From contig NZ_CP029255.1 of NCBI RefSeq assembly GCF_003122385.1, forward strand, positions 248,001 through 312,000: a stretch of 64,000 nucleotides of DNA. The letters are read 5' to 3'. The notes beneath the pieces are model-generated. The model had not been told where the DNA came from. It did not search any database and saw only the letters and a list, made by a program, of their open reading frames with translations. This DNA comes from Flavobacterium crocinum (GTDB lineage: Bacteria; Bacteroidota; Bacteroidia; Flavobacteriales; Flavobacteriaceae). A program made the position numbers and the translations under genes. Shown piece after piece: positions 1 to 9,540 of this stretch; position 1 is the first letter of the stretch, and each line of letters starts with the position of its first letter.

Positions 1-2055
1 CTGATTATTGTTAAAAACTAAGTTTCCATATAGATAAAAACCTGAATGTGATTGATAATCATAATCCGAAAAAGTAAAATAAACAGTATTGGAAGTAGAA
101 GCTTTCAAATCCGGATTTCCAATTCTTGTCACTAATGGATTATCCAAATTATTAACCGGCAGAATCTGAAAATCTTTCGGAATAGTAAACCATCGCTCAT
201 AAAATAAATAGATTGCCTTTGATTTATTAAATCGATAATTCAAATTAAATGTTCCATCTGGAAAAACATAATTCTTGTTCAAATTGGTGGCAACATTTTC
301 ATAAAGAGCATTATTTTGAGCTTTCACGAAATAAGTTCCGGTGTGTAAACTAAAAAAGAATTTCTTTTTATTAATACTAAATCCTACTTTGGGATTAACC
401 TGAAATCGATTAGAAAAATTATAATTACTTAGGGAATCAATCAAATTCATTCCAGCGTTATTACGGTCAAATGTTTTTTTATCATCGCTCGTTTTTTCCC
501 AATCTGTTTTTAAACTAAAATTAAAACTTAAAGAATCTGTAACGGGTTCTGAATATCGGATAGAGCTTGTGTAATAATCTTTCTTATTACTTGTTTTTAC
601 ATTTTGATTTCTAATATCATCTGGATTGCTCCCCTGAGCATATTTTGTAGAAGATTCTATAATCGAACTGGCATCGTTTTTTGAGTTTTCATTAAAGAAA
701 TTAACCGCAAAAAATCTGCCTTTTCTCTTTCCTTTGGTAAAAAGATTAATGTAATTTTTAAAATTAGAATTATCACTTTCATTTACATTATAAGAGTCGG
801 TTGTGTTGACCAATTGTCCATTCTCATCTGTAGTTTTTCTAAAATAATTATTCGTTGCCGTAGTGGTTCCCATTTCAACTTTTGGCGAAATCATAATTTT
901 TGTTTTCGGCGTAATATCATACTCTAAGTTAAAATCGGCATTGTGTTTATTCGAATCGTTATTTGACTTAGAAACCGACTCTGACAATAAAGAACCCGTT
1001 GGCAATAAAGTAAGTTCTGTCGTTCGGTTATTATTCTCAGAATTTGAATTGTTGAAATAATAATTCCCGTTAAACTTGCTTCCTTTAAACCATTCGTCGG
1101 CATAATTCAATCCAATTAAATTCGATTTAATTATTCCGGGTCCTCTTCCAATTACCGGCGCCCTGGAACCAGAATTTCGTCCGCCACCCATATTATCAAA
1201 AACTTCATCCATAGAAAAGCCTGTTGCATTTATATTATTAGAAGAAGCCAGAAAACTAATGCGTCTTTTTTCTTTAAAATAACTCAGCAAAGCACTGCTC
1301 TCATAACGTTCAGAACTTCCGTAACCGCCCATTATTTTCCCAAAAAAACCTTTGTCTTTTTCTTTTTCTATAGTCAGATTGATAGTAGAATTATTAGAAG
1401 TAGAAGCCTCTTTAGTAAATTCCTGTTCTTTGGTTTTGGTATCTGAAACCTGTATTTTTTTAATGATCTCAGCCGGAAGATTTTGAAGTGCAACCTTTCC
1501 GTCTTCGCCAAAAAAAGGCTTCCCATTAACCAGTATTTGGTTCACTTCTTTACCATTCACCATTATTTTCTTATCGGCATCAATGGTAACTCCCGGTAAT
1601 TGTTTTAACAAAGCTTCGACGTTGGCATCGGGGCGTATTTTAAACGACGAAGCGTTATACTCCAGAGTATCTTTCTTGGCCCGAACCGGAGGTGCTTCGT
1701 TTTTTATAACTACTTCAAGCAATTTATTTTCGTACTCTAAAAGTTTTAAAATCCCCAAATCCGTATTTTGTGTCAGCTTTTCAAAATTTTTAGAAAAATC
1801 CTGATACCCTTGTCCTGATATTTTTAAAATGACATTTTGAGGAATTGGTTTGATTTGTAATTTGAAGAAACCATTTTTGTCAGTAAGCGCATACTCTACA
1901 ACTGAAGAATCTTTTGGATGAATCAGATATACAGTTGCGGATTCAATTGGGGCTAATTTTTCGGTAACGATTTTACCATTAATTACAATACTTTTTTGTG
2001 CGATAGAAGAAAAACAGCATAAAAAAAACGCGAAAAAACCTAAATCCTTTCTCAT
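1..2055 (-). CDS. Outer-membrane beta-barrel / TonB-dependent receptor-like protein (3' end beyond window)
   Basis: Reading the minus strand from an ATG at 2055 gives an open frame of 685 codons that runs off the window, so the C-terminal barrel end is missing. It begins with a signal peptide (MRKDLGFFAFFLCCFSSIAQ). A carboxypeptidase-regulatory-like beta-sandwich follows at about residues 22-100, then a plug-like domain (about 125-215, including VNGKPFFGEDGK and the phrase LPAEIIKKIQV) and a long beta-barrel rich in N, S, Y and F. This is the layout of Bacteroidota outer-membrane beta-barrel proteins related to TonB receptors. The substrate cannot be read from the sequence. A Gly/Arg-rich loop (GGGRNSGSRAP) lies near residue 290. 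It stands alone, with a candidate promoter about 130 bases upstream. Confidence 0.9.
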   Translation of the reverse strand, partial: MRKDLGFFAFFLCCFSSIAQKSIVINGKIVTEKLAPIESATVYLIHPKDSSVVEYALTDKNGFFKLQIKPIPQNVILKISGQGYQDFSKNFEKLTQNTDLGILKLLEYENKLLEVVIKNEAPPVRAKKDTLEYNASSFKIRPDANVEALLKQLPGVTIDADKKIMVNGKEVNQILVNGKPFFGEDGKVALQNLPAEIIKKIQVSDTKTKEQEFTKEASTSNNSTINLTIEKEKDKGFFGKIMGGYGSSERYESSALLSYFKEKRRISFLASSNNINATGFSMDEVFDNMGGGRNSGSRAPVIGRGPGIIKSNLIGLNYADEWFKGSKFNGNYYFNNSNSENNNRTTELTLLPTGSLLSESVSKSNNDSNKHNADFNLEYDITPKTKIMISPKVEMGTTTATNNYFRKTTDENGQLVNTTDSYNVNESDNSNFKNYINLFTKGKRKGRFFAVNFFNENSKNDASSIIESSTKYAQGSNPDDIRNQNVKTSNKKDYYTSSIRYSEPVTDSLSFNFSLKTDWEKTSDDKKTFDRNNAGMNLIDSLSNYNFSNRFQVNPKVGFSINKKKFFFSLHTGTYFVKAQNNALYENVATNLNKNYVFPDGTFNLNYRFNKSKAIYLFYERWFTIPKDFQILPVNNLDNPLVTRIGNPDLKASTSNTVYFTFSDYDYQSHSGFYLYGNLVFNNNQ

Positions 2056-2183
2056 ATTATTTTACGACAGTTTTAGGAGAAAGAAGAGAAAAATAAATAA
2101 AAAATGTTGCGGATGGTAAAGTTTCAATCATAAGAAATTGATTTTTTTAGTTAATAGGTATAAATAGTTTTTTTTATTAAGAC

Positions 2184-2216
2184 CAAACTTACTTTTTGAG
2201 AAGTGAATAAACTGCA
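2184..2216 (-). promoter_or_regulatory. Candidate promoter of the outer-membrane protein gene
   Basis: On the minus strand TAAGTTTG (2191-2184) fits the Bacteroidota -7 element TAnnTTTG. A TTG lies 22 bases upstream (2216-2214), slightly further than the usual 19-21. The implied leader is about 120 bases. Confidence 0.4.
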
Positions 2217-2440
2217 AGAAAATGTTAAAAATAGACCAACAAAATCAAAATAATAGTTAATTCTTTACCAATAAGCCCCGATTTAAAACATCAAAAAACT
2301 AGCAATCAATAAATTAAACAAAATATATCGAATATCAATTGTACATTTTTATTACCATCTTCGGATTAATGAAAACATGGGAAAGCATCAACTAAGGCAA
2401 TTAATTTACAAATCCGGATAAATTCGATTTGAACAGAAAC

Positions 2441-2471
2441 AAAAAAGCCCATTCGTAATGAACAGGCTTTT
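2441..2471 (-). terminator. Terminator of corA
   Basis: A hairpin with arms AAAAGCC / GGCTTTT (2443-2449 and 2465-2471) is followed by a T-run on the minus strand, 20 bases after the corA stop. Confidence 0.75.
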
Positions 2472-2491
2472 GTTGTTTTATGATTTTAAAA

Positions 2492-3418
2492 TTAAAACCA
2501 TCTTCTCCTTTTAAATAAAAACACTCCGAAAGTGGATAAAATTATAGAGACTAGAAGCAAAATCCAGATTCCATATTTACTTTCTTCCAGACCGTTTGGC
2601 ACGTTCATTCCGTACAAACTGGCGATTAAAGTCGGAATCATTAGGATGATCGAAATAGAAGTCATCTGTTTCATGATCGTATTCATATTATTGGAAATCA
2701 CAGAAGCATAGGCATCCATCATTCCGGTTAAGATGTTGTTGTAAATATTGGCTGTATCTTGTGCCTGATTTAATTCGATTTCAACATCTTCTAATAACTC
2801 GGGATCATAGGTGGCTTTGTGAGCTTTTAGATTTTTAATTCTTTGAAATAAAACGTCATTTGCTTTTAAAGAGGTTATAAAGAATACAAAGCATTTCTCT
2901 ATCTGAAGCAGGGCTTGTAATTCTTCATTTTTGATCGATTTTTCTAAATTATCTTCTGCGAGTTTTATTTTATGGTTGATTTGTTTCAAATATTTCAAAT
3001 ACCAAACGCTTGATGACAAAAGCAATCTTAGCACCAAATTGAAATTGTCTTCTATCTCGATATTTTTTCGTTGCGAATAAGAGACAAAATCTTTGATTAT
3101 TTCTGTTTTATAAAAACTGATTGTAACACAGATATCATTTTTAAAAATGATTCCGAGAGGAACGGTATGAAAAGGAATTTTGACATCACCGCTTTTAACG
3201 GGAATTCGCATAATAATAAGCGTCCAGCCGTCTTCAATTTCGATACGAGGTCTTTCGTCGATATCCTCAATATCATTATAAAAAGCTTCAGGAACCTGAA
3301 GTTCTTCCAGTAAATAATTTTTATCTGATTCTGTTGGAGATTCGATGTGAATCCAGCAATTTGAAGTCCATTTTTGGATTTCTACCAATCCGTTGTTGTT
3401 TGTGTAAAAGGCTTTCAT
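2492..3418 (-). CDS. corA: CorA-family divalent cation (Mg2+/Co2+) transporter
   Basis: The 308-residue protein has the CorA plan: a large cytoplasmic alpha/beta N-terminal domain, a long helical stalk (about 130-235, charged and coiled), and two C-terminal membrane helices. The family signature GMN is present in YGMNVPNG at the end of the first helix, followed by the acidic loop residues EES, then the second helix and a basic tail (KRRRWF). CorA proteins form pentamers that pass Mg2+, Co2+ or Ni2+ across the inner membrane; which ion this one prefers cannot be told. It is a single-gene unit with its own promoter and terminator. Confidence 0.93.
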   Translation of the reverse strand: MKAFYTNNNGLVEIQKWTSNCWIHIESPTESDKNYLLEELQVPEAFYNDIEDIDERPRIEIEDGWTLIIMRIPVKSGDVKIPFHTVPLGIIFKNDICVTISFYKTEIIKDFVSYSQRKNIEIEDNFNLVLRLLLSSSVWYLKYLKQINHKIKLAEDNLEKSIKNEELQALLQIEKCFVFFITSLKANDVLFQRIKNLKAHKATYDPELLEDVEIELNQAQDTANIYNNILTGMMDAYASVISNNMNTIMKQMTSISIILMIPTLIASLYGMNVPNGLEESKYGIWILLLVSIILSTFGVFLFKRRRWF

Positions 3419-3531
3419 TTCAAAATACAGGGTTTTAACGCAGCATTTTGAAAGTTCAAAAGCTGCTTAATTTAATACTAACGAATAATAATAATCGTCC
3501 ATTTGGAGAAGTGTTATTTTTTAAAGTGCTG

Positions 3532-3561
3532 CAAAAGTATCCTTTATTTTCAAGAACCAAA
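3532..3561 (-). promoter_or_regulatory. Candidate corA promoter
   Basis: Minus-strand TACTTTTG (3539-3532) matches TAnnTTTG. A TTTG (3561-3558) lies 18 bases upstream. The leader would be roughly 110 bases. Confidence 0.45.
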
Positions 3562-3594
3562 ACTTTAAACTATTAATTATATATTAAAAACAAC

Positions 3595-3620
3595 AAAACC
3601 CGTTCGTTTGAACGGGTTTT
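3595..3620 (-). terminator. Terminator of folD
   Basis: A perfect 11-bp stem (AAAACCCGTTC / GAACGGGTTTT) with a 4-base loop lies 20 bases downstream of the folD stop. The symmetric A and T runs would let it work in either direction. Confidence 0.85.
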
Positions 3621-3640
3621 GAATATTTTTCAGGAAGAAA

Positions 3641-4528
3641 CTATTGATTTCTTGCGCTTCTCATTTTTCTTGCTAAAAGTGTATTTTTAAGTAACATTGC
3701 AATTGTCATTGGTCCTACTCCACCCGGAACTGGCGTAATGAACGATGCTTTTTTGCTTACTCCGTCAAAATCAACGTCACCTTTAATAACATATCCTTTT
3801 GCGTTAGAAGCATCTTCTACACGTGTAATTCCAACGTCGATAACCGTTACTCCTTCTTTCACCATATCAGCTTTTAAGAATTCCGGAACTCCCAAAGCTG
3901 TGATGATGATATCGGCATTTTTAGTGAATTCTGCTAAGTCTTTAGTACGGCTGTGTGTCAAAGTAACTGTAGAATCTCCGGGATTTCCTTTACGGCTCAT
4001 TAAGATACTCATTGGACGCCCTACGATATGGCTTCTTCCAATTACTACAGTATGTTTTCCTGCAGTTTCTACTTTATAACGCTCTAATAATTCCATAATT
4101 CCGAATGGTGTTGCCGGAATAAAACTTTCCATTTCAAGCGCCATTCTACCAAAGTTAGTTGGATGGAATCCGTCAACATCTTTGTCTGGATCGATTGCTA
4201 ATAAAATTTTCTGTTCATCAATATGTTTCGGCAACGGTAACTGAACGATATATCCGTCCAGATTATCATCTTCATTTAATTCTTTAATCTTAGCAAGCAG
4301 TTCGTCTTCGGTAATCGTTTCCGGCAGACTCACTAAAGTAGAATCAAATCCGATTTCCTGACAAGATTTTACTTTACTTCCTACGTAAGTTAAACTTGCT
4401 CCGTTATTTCCAACCAAAACTGCCGCTAAATGAGGCACTTTTCCTCCGGCTGCTTTGATAGATTGAACTTCATCTGCAATTTCGTTTTTAATGTCGTTAG
4501 ATGTTTTTTTACCGTCTAGTAGTTGCAT
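3641..4528 (-). CDS. folD: Bifunctional 5,10-methylene-THF dehydrogenase / methenyl-THF cyclohydrolase FolD
   Basis: FolD interconverts 5,10-methylene-, methenyl- and 10-formyl-tetrahydrofolate in the cytoplasm, using NADP. At 295 residues it is of normal length. Visible family features are [14 protein letters not shown] near residue 50 with the catalytic Tyr/Lys, the QLPLPKHID substrate loop (about 95), the NAD(P)-binding [14 protein letters not shown] (about 160) and the C-terminal signature [14 protein letters not shown]. The ATG at 4528 gives the usual short N-terminus (MQLLDGKK). It follows ffh in the same direction, but a 155-base gap with an inverted repeat separates them. Confidence 0.96.
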   Translation of the reverse strand: MQLLDGKKTSNDIKNEIADEVQSIKAAGGKVPHLAAVLVGNNGASLTYVGSKVKSCQEIGFDSTLVSLPETITEDELLAKIKELNEDDNLDGYIVQLPLPKHIDEQKILLAIDPDKDVDGFHPTNFGRMALEMESFIPATPFGIMELLERYKVETAGKHTVVIGRSHIVGRPMSILMSRKGNPGDSTVTLTHSRTKDLAEFTKNADIIITALGVPEFLKADMVKEGVTVIDVGITRVEDASNAKGYVIKGDVDFDGVSKKASFITPVPGGVGPMTIAMLLKNTLLARKMRSARNQ

Positions 4529-4534
4529 TGTTTT

Positions 4535-4672
4535 GTTTCAAGTTTAAAGTTTTATGTTTGCTTCGCCAAGTCGGCCTTTTGCCTCGGGTCACGTTACTTG
4601 CGAAACTTAATATTTATTGAATTAAAAAAGTTTCAAATTTCGGTCTCTAACTTGAAACCTTAAACTTGAAAC
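4535..4672. repeat. Intergenic inverted repeat, CTTGAAAC/AAACTTGAAAC type
   Basis: Imperfect arms of 18 bp with one mismatch (4535-4552 and 4655-4672; core GTTTCAAGTTTAA) surround about 100 bases between ffh and folD. On RNA the arms could pair to a long hairpin. It resembles the other intergenic inverted repeats in this window in style but not in sequence. Confidence 0.6.
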
Positions 4673-4683
4673 TTTTAATTTTA

Positions 4684-6036
4684 TTATCTCGGCATTCCTC
4701 CTGGCATTCCTTTCATGCCTCCCATCATTTTCATTAGGTTTTTTCCGCCTGGGCCTTGCATCATCTTCATCATCTTGCTCATTTGGTCAAACTGTTTCAT
4801 CAGCTGATTTACCTGCTCGACTTTAGTTCCCGAACCTTTTGCGATTCTGGCTTTTCTTTTTACGTCGATAATGGCTGGCTTGCTTCTTTCAGCCGGCGTC
4901 ATTGAATAAATAATCGCTTCTATATGTTTGAAGGCGTCATCTTCGATTTCAACATCTTTCATGGCTTTTGAAGCTCCTGGTATCATTCCAACCAAGTCTT
5001 TCATATTACCCATTTTCTTTACTTGCTGAATCTGCGTTAAGAAGTCATCAAAACCAAACTCGTTTTTCGCAATTTTCTTTTGAAGTTTTCTTGCTTCTTC
5101 TTCATCAAATTGTTCCTGAGCTCTTTCAACAAGAGACACAACGTCTCCCATTCCTAAGATACGCTCTGCCATACGTTCCGGATAGAAAACATCAATTGCT
5201 TCCATTTTTTCTCCAGTACCAACAAATTTGATTGGTTTGTTTACAATCGATTTGATTGAAAGTGCCGCTCCACCACGAGTATCACCATCTAATTTCGTTA
5301 AGATAACCCCATCAAAATTCAAGATATCGTTGAACGCTTTTGCTGTGTTTACAGCATCTTGTCCTGTCATAGAATCAACAACGAACAATGTTTCTTGTGG
5401 CTGAATCGCTTTGTGTACACGAGCAATTTCGTCCATCATTTCCTGATCTACTGCCAAACGACCTGCTGTATCGACAATTACAACATTGAATCCGTTTGCT
5501 TTAGCATGTTTGATTGCATTTTGAGCAATTTCTACAGGATTTTTGTTTTCCGGTTCTGAGTAAACCTCAACACCTATTTGATCTCCCACAACATGCAACT
5601 GATTAATCGCCGCCGGACGGTAGATATCACAAGCTACAAGAAGTGGTTTCTTGTTTTTCTTTGTTTTTAAGAAATTTGCTAATTTCCCTGAGAAAGTAGT
5701 TTTACCAGAACCCTGAAGTCCTGACATCAAAATTACAGTTGGATTTCCTGATAAGTTTACACCAGCTACATCTCCACCCATTAATTCTGTCAACTCATCT
5801 TTTACCAGTTTTACTAATAATTGTCCCGGCTGTAAGGTTGTCAATACGTCCTGTCCAATTGCTTTGTCTTTTACTCTTGCCGTAAAATCTTTAGCAATTT
5901 TAAAGTTAACGTCGGCATCAAGTAAGGCACGACGAACTTCTTTTAAGGTATCGGCAACGTTTACTTCTGTAATTTTACCGTGCCCTTTTAATATATGGAA
6001 CGCTTTATCTAACTTATCACTTAAATTATCAAACAT
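4684..6036 (-). CDS. ffh: Signal recognition particle protein Ffh (SRP54)
   Basis: Ffh binds 4.5S RNA and signal sequences and, with FtsY, targets membrane proteins to the translocon in a GTP-dependent cycle. The 450-residue protein has the N domain (residues 1-85), the G domain with GLQGSGKTTFSGKLA (P-loop, about 107), DTAGRLAVD (about 190) and TKLDGDTRGGAAL (about 248), and the Met-rich M domain at the C-terminus (QMSKMMKMMQ and a Gly/Met tail ending GMPGGMPR). A consensus promoter lies 23-53 bases upstream, which supports this start. Confidence 0.97.
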   Translation of the reverse strand: MFDNLSDKLDKAFHILKGHGKITEVNVADTLKEVRRALLDADVNFKIAKDFTARVKDKAIGQDVLTTLQPGQLLVKLVKDELTELMGGDVAGVNLSGNPTVILMSGLQGSGKTTFSGKLANFLKTKKNKKPLLVACDIYRPAAINQLHVVGDQIGVEVYSEPENKNPVEIAQNAIKHAKANGFNVVIVDTAGRLAVDQEMMDEIARVHKAIQPQETLFVVDSMTGQDAVNTAKAFNDILNFDGVILTKLDGDTRGGAALSIKSIVNKPIKFVGTGEKMEAIDVFYPERMAERILGMGDVVSLVERAQEQFDEEEARKLQKKIAKNEFGFDDFLTQIQQVKKMGNMKDLVGMIPGASKAMKDVEIEDDAFKHIEAIIYSMTPAERSKPAIIDVKRKARIAKGSGTKVEQVNQLMKQFDQMSKMMKMMQGPGGKNLMKMMGGMKGMPGGMPR

Positions 6037-6058
6037 ATCTTTTTGTTTATTTGAAGTG

Positions 6059-6089
6059 CAAAGATAATCTAATTAGATATTTCAGGCAA
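6059..6089 (-). promoter_or_regulatory. ffh promoter
   Basis: Minus-strand TTG (6089-6087), 20 bases, then TATCTTTG (6066-6059) fits the Bacteroidota sigma-ABfr consensus in both sequence and spacing. It lies just ahead of the ffh ATG. Confidence 0.65.
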
Positions 6090-6112
6090 TTTTTATTTAT
6101 ACGCTTTTTTTT

Positions 6113-6425
6113 GCCACGAAGGCACTAAGACGCAAAGTTTTTTGCCACGAATTACGCTAATTTCCCTAATTCCTTTAACTAATATTTTCCTATCGCAGAT
6201 TACGCAGATTTTGCAGATTGTATTTTGCTCGCAAGGTGGCAAAGTTTTTTCACGCAGATTTAAAAAGATTTAAGCAGATTTTCACAGATTAATATCTAAA
6301 ATCAAAAAAAAATCTGCCAAAATCTGCAGAATCTGCGTGAAAAAAAAACTTTTTTAATCCTTTAATCTGTGGCTATAAAAAAAGGCGCAAAGAATAAAAC
6401 CTTTGCGCCTTTGTGCCTTCGTAGC
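6113..6425. repeat. Composite intergenic inverted-repeat cluster (GCCACGAAGGCAC and CTGCGxxATCTGC types)
   Basis: The 398-base gap between the MBOAT operon end and ffh is filled by nested repeats. The outer arms are GCCACGAAGGCAC (6113 onward) and GTGCCTTCGTAGC (to 6425). Inside lie several CGCAGATT/AATCTGCG units (about 6193-6292 against 6310-6339) and a partial GCCACGAATTACGCTAATT unit (6144 onward), a phrase that recurs at 57325. No coding capacity is supported. Confidence 0.75.
6384..6409 (-). terminator. Terminator of the MBOAT/SGNH operon
   Basis: A perfect 9-bp stem GGCGCAAAG / CTTTGCGCC with an 8-base loop is followed by seven T on the minus strand. It is embedded at the edge of the repeat cluster. 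Confidence 0.75.
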
Positions 6426-6434
6426 TATATCTTT

Positions 6435-8117
6435 TTAGAACTGGAAATAAATAAACGGCTGTGAACCGGCAACTGCTGTTGCGTAAACAATCCAGTAAAC
6501 AAAACCCAAAATGATTGCTTTTACTAAAATTGGTGTTTTATCAAAAACAGATTTCATTCCGTTTGTGAATGTTTCCGGTAAGAAATGCCAAACATAACCG
6601 AATAACATCAATCCGAATACATTTTTGTATCCAAGAACAATTGTTTTCCAAAGTTCAGGTTCAAATGTTAATTGTCCGATATTATTAATTACTTGTATAG
6701 CTGTTTCAAAATCTCTTGCTCGGAAAAAGATCCAGCAGAAAACTACAAAATGGAATGTAATTATGATTGAGAAAAATCTCCACAAGAAATTAGGGCTTTT
6801 GTCTTTTTTGGAAGGAAAAAATTCCATAAAAATTTTATGAACTGCTAATGCTAATCCGTGTAAAGCTCCCCAAACAATAAACTGTGCTCCTGCTCCATGC
6901 CATAAACCACCTAAAAGCATTGTGGTAAACAAATTAAAATTGGTTACCAGTGTTTGTTTTATTTTGCCTGAAAGCAAAAATGACAGACAGAAAATCAAAA
7001 TACTGCTTCCGGCAATAATTAATGGAATAATACTTTCGTTATAATTCGAGATTCCCCAAAGTAATAGTCCAAAGAAGAATAAACTTGGGAATAAAAAACC
7101 GGCAAAAGATCCTTCACGATTTCCTCCAATAGAAATGTATAAAAAGTCTTTTAACCACGTAGAAAGTGAAATGTGCCATCTTCTCCAGAAATCGGTAATC
7201 GAAGTGGATTTATAAGGCGTTCTAAAGTTGGCCGGCAATTTGAATCCTAACAATAAAGCAATACCAATTGCCATATCTGAATATCCTGAGAAATCACAGT
7301 AAATCTGAATGGCATATCCGTAAGATGCCATTAAGTTTTCAAAGGAAGTATAACTCATTGGCGTATCGAAAACACGATCTACGAAGTTTACTGAAATGTA
7401 ATTCGAAATTACTGTTTTCTTAATCAAACCTCCAATTATCAGAAACAAAGCATTGTTTACATCTTGTCTTGTAAGATTTAGCTTTTGATAAATCTGCGGA
7501 AGAAAATCTTTCGCACGCACAATTGGTCCGGCAACTAACTGCGGAAAAAAGGATACAAAAAATAAATACTCGATATAGTTTTTGGTTGGCTTTATTTCTT
7601 CTCGATAAATCTCAATGATATAACTCATGGACTGGAAAGTATAAAACGAAATTCCAACAGGAAGAAATACATTATGCAAGGCAAAATTACCATGGAACAT
7701 GTCATTATAAGTAACAATCAAAAAGTTCATGTATTTGAAATAGCCTAAAAGCGCCAGATTCAGAATAACACTAATTACCAGATACACTTTCTTAACACCA
7801 TCTCTGCTTTCTTTGTAAATAATCTGACTCAAGCCATAATCTACAACAGATGAAAGCAACAATAACAGAAAATAAACACCACTTGATTTGTAGTAAAAGA
7901 AAAGTGAGAAAAGAATAACATACGTTAATCTTAAATAAAATGTTTTGCGTAAAAATCCATACACAAAATAGAAAACCAGAAATAATCCTAAGAATAAACC
8001 GGTATTGAATAAAAGTTTTTCGTCCGGATTGTAAACAAACCAGCTTTCAACTTGTTCCATCGTAATTGCACCAAAATTTTGAATGAACCAATTATTAATG
8101 CTATCTATTGTTGTCAA
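6435..8117 (-). CDS. MBOAT-family membrane O-acyltransferase (AlgI/DltB-like)
   Basis: MBOAT proteins move acyl (usually acetyl) groups across or at the membrane onto polysaccharides or other polymers. This one is highly hydrophobic, with 10 or more predicted membrane segments. It carries the family blocks FLPVGISFYTFQSMSY (about 151-166), DFWRRWHISLSTWLKDF (about 309-325) and GGLWHGAGAQF, with the catalytic His near 407. The start is uncertain. The longest frame begins with TTG one base after the upstream stop, suggesting translational coupling; an ATG at 8060 would give a 541-residue protein beginning MEQVESW. It is the last gene of an operon with two SGNH proteins, the usual partnership for polymer O-acetylation. 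Confidence 0.9.
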   Translation of the reverse strand: MTTIDSINNWFIQNFGAITMEQVESWFVYNPDEKLLFNTGLFLGLFLVFYFVYGFLRKTFYLRLTYVILFSLFFYYKSSGVYFLLLLLSSVVDYGLSQIIYKESRDGVKKVYLVISVILNLALLGYFKYMNFLIVTYNDMFHGNFALHNVFLPVGISFYTFQSMSYIIEIYREEIKPTKNYIEYLFFVSFFPQLVAGPIVRAKDFLPQIYQKLNLTRQDVNNALFLIIGGLIKKTVISNYISVNFVDRVFDTPMSYTSFENLMASYGYAIQIYCDFSGYSDMAIGIALLLGFKLPANFRTPYKSTSITDFWRRWHISLSTWLKDFLYISIGGNREGSFAGFLFPSLFFFGLLLWGISNYNESIIPLIIAGSSILIFCLSFLLSGKIKQTLVTNFNLFTTMLLGGLWHGAGAQFIVWGALHGLALAVHKIFMEFFPSKKDKSPNFLWRFFSIIITFHFVVFCWIFFRARDFETAIQVINNIGQLTFEPELWKTIVLGYKNVFGLMLFGYVWHFLPETFTNGMKSVFDKTPILVKAIILGFVYWIVYATAVAGSQPFIYFQF

Positions 8118-8118
8118 C

Positions 8119-9540
8119 TTAATTCTTTAATTTAAAATTATCGTATGTTTTTAAAAACGCCTTTGTAAACAAGTTTCCTTGTTTCTCATATCCTTTTTTT
8201 GAATAATGAACCCAATCCGGTCCTATTAATCCTTGTGCCTTTAATTGTTTGATTCCGCTCATACCTCCGAATTCATCATATAAATCCCAAACTGCGAAAC
8301 CGTCTTTTTGTGCAGCATCAATAATATATTTTGTATAATCATTAATATAATTATTCGGTTTTCTTCTCAGTAAAGATGGCGGTGGTGTCATCACAATAAT
8401 TGGCGAATCTATTTTTTGAGTTCTTACATTACTTATAAATTCCTGTAATTCTTTGATGTAGTTTCCGGCTTCAAGATGATCGTAACTTTCATTTGTTCCA
8501 AGTGAAAAAACAAGTAAATCCGGATGCAAAGCTTTTAGCTGTTCAAAGAATAACGGATACTTATTATAATCTGAATATTTAGCGCCGTTTACTCCAATGC
8601 CGCTGTAAATAATTCCCGAAGCATCTTTTTCTAAAACTAAACCGTTCAGTTCATAATTGGAAGCTTCTTTATTTGGAATCAGAAAAATTCTGCTCAAAGG
8701 ACTATCCGAATTGTAATAATGCGAATACGAATCTGATTCTATCGTTAAAGGCACAAACTCTGACATTGAAATAGTCTTTGGCCTTGTTTCATTTGTTGAG
8801 ATTCTTAAAGTTCGCCCAGCACGAATGTTGTTTGATTTTAGATGATTTTCTCTTTTTATTTCGGCAACAGAAACATTGTATTTATCAGCAATCGTCCCTA
8901 AAACTTCTCCTTTTTTGATCTTGTGTGTTATCACTTTTCGTTCTGTTGTCTGAATCGAATTGATCTTTGACGAAACGGCCAGATCAAACATATTTTGATT
9001 TTGAGGCGTTATAATTTTTATGGTATTGAATTTATACGAAGGATCTTTTACATTCATTTCCATTACAAATCCGCCGGAATCTCTCCAAAGACCAATTCCG
9101 CTTAAGCCAACAGGGCTACTTCTAAATGGAAGAATATTTCTGTAACTTTCCCAAACACGATTTGACTTGAACCGTTCGTTGTAAGAACCATTTGTTTTTG
9201 CCAATTGATACGGAAAAACTAATCCTCGTCCGGCATTTCCAAACCTTTGCTGCAAATTTTTTCGGATCTCATTAGTCATTAAATCACCCTGAATATGTGA
9301 ATCCCCAATGTGAACTATATTAATCTTTTGATTTTTCTGGTTTTCATTTTGTTCCAGTTTTTCAAAAAAGTTTTTTAATACTTGTGCATTATAAATTTGA
9401 CCCTCTATTGGAGTTTCCGCCTGTGCGGTATCAACTTTTTGAATCATTTTTTTTGGTATTGGATCTACATTAGTTTTTGGAGGCTTTTCATTTATTGTAA
9501 AGAAAAGGCAACAAAAAAACACAATAAGTTTATTCATCAT
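8119..9540 (-). CDS. SGNH-hydrolase-like protein with inserted LysM domain
   Basis: After an N-terminal hydrophobic segment the protein has an SGNH/GDSL fold. Block I is VHIGDSHIQGDL (Ser81), the GTN block is FSLGTNES, and the catalytic Asp-His pair is in DWVHYSKKGY. A LysM repeat is inserted at about residues 204-248 (THKIKKGEVLGTIADKYNVS through AGRTLRIS). LysM domains bind peptidoglycan or chitin-like glycans, so the inserted module suggests a periplasmic enzyme held on the wall. It overlaps the upstream SGNH gene by four bases (ATGA) and is followed one base later by the longest MBOAT frame. Likely role (inference): transfer or removal of O-acetyl groups supplied by the MBOAT protein. Confidence 0.88.
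   Translation of the reverse strand: MMNKLIVFFCCLFFTINEKPPKTNVDPIPKKMIQKVDTAQAETPIEGQIYNAQVLKNFFEKLEQNENQKNQKINIVHIGDSHIQGDLMTNEIRKNLQQRFGNAGRGLVFPYQLAKTNGSYNERFKSNRVWESYRNILPFRSSPVGLSGIGLWRDSGGFVMEMNVKDPSYKFNTIKIITPQNQNMFDLAVSSKINSIQTTERKVITHKIKKGEVLGTIADKYNVSVAEIKRENHLKSNNIRAGRTLRISTNETRPKTISMSEFVPLTIESDSYSHYYNSDSPLSRIFLIPNKEASNYELNGLVLEKDASGIIYSGIGVNGAKYSDYNKYPLFFEQLKALHPDLLVFSLGTNESYDHLEAGNYIKELQEFISNVRTQKIDSPIIVMTPPPSLLRRKPNNYINDYTKYIIDAAQKDGFAVWDLYDEFGGMSGIKQLKAQGLIGPDWVHYSKKGYEKQGNLFTKAFLKTYDNFKLKN

Larger units (their letters stand above)
2056..2491. other. Intergenic region between the outer-membrane protein and corA
   Basis: No convincing gene lies here. It holds a candidate minus-strand promoter for the outer-membrane protein near 2184-2216 and the corA terminator at 2441-2471. 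The rest is AT-rich with no repeat or structure I can support. Confidence 0.6.

Noticed and set aside
863..1804. Plus-strand open frames opposite the first outer-membrane protein
   Set aside because: They lie antisense to a continuous, clearly protein-like minus-strand frame.
4553..4620. GGCCTTTTGCC-like hairpin between ffh and folD
   Set aside because: Stem too short to call. The convincing structure here is the surrounding inverted repeat.
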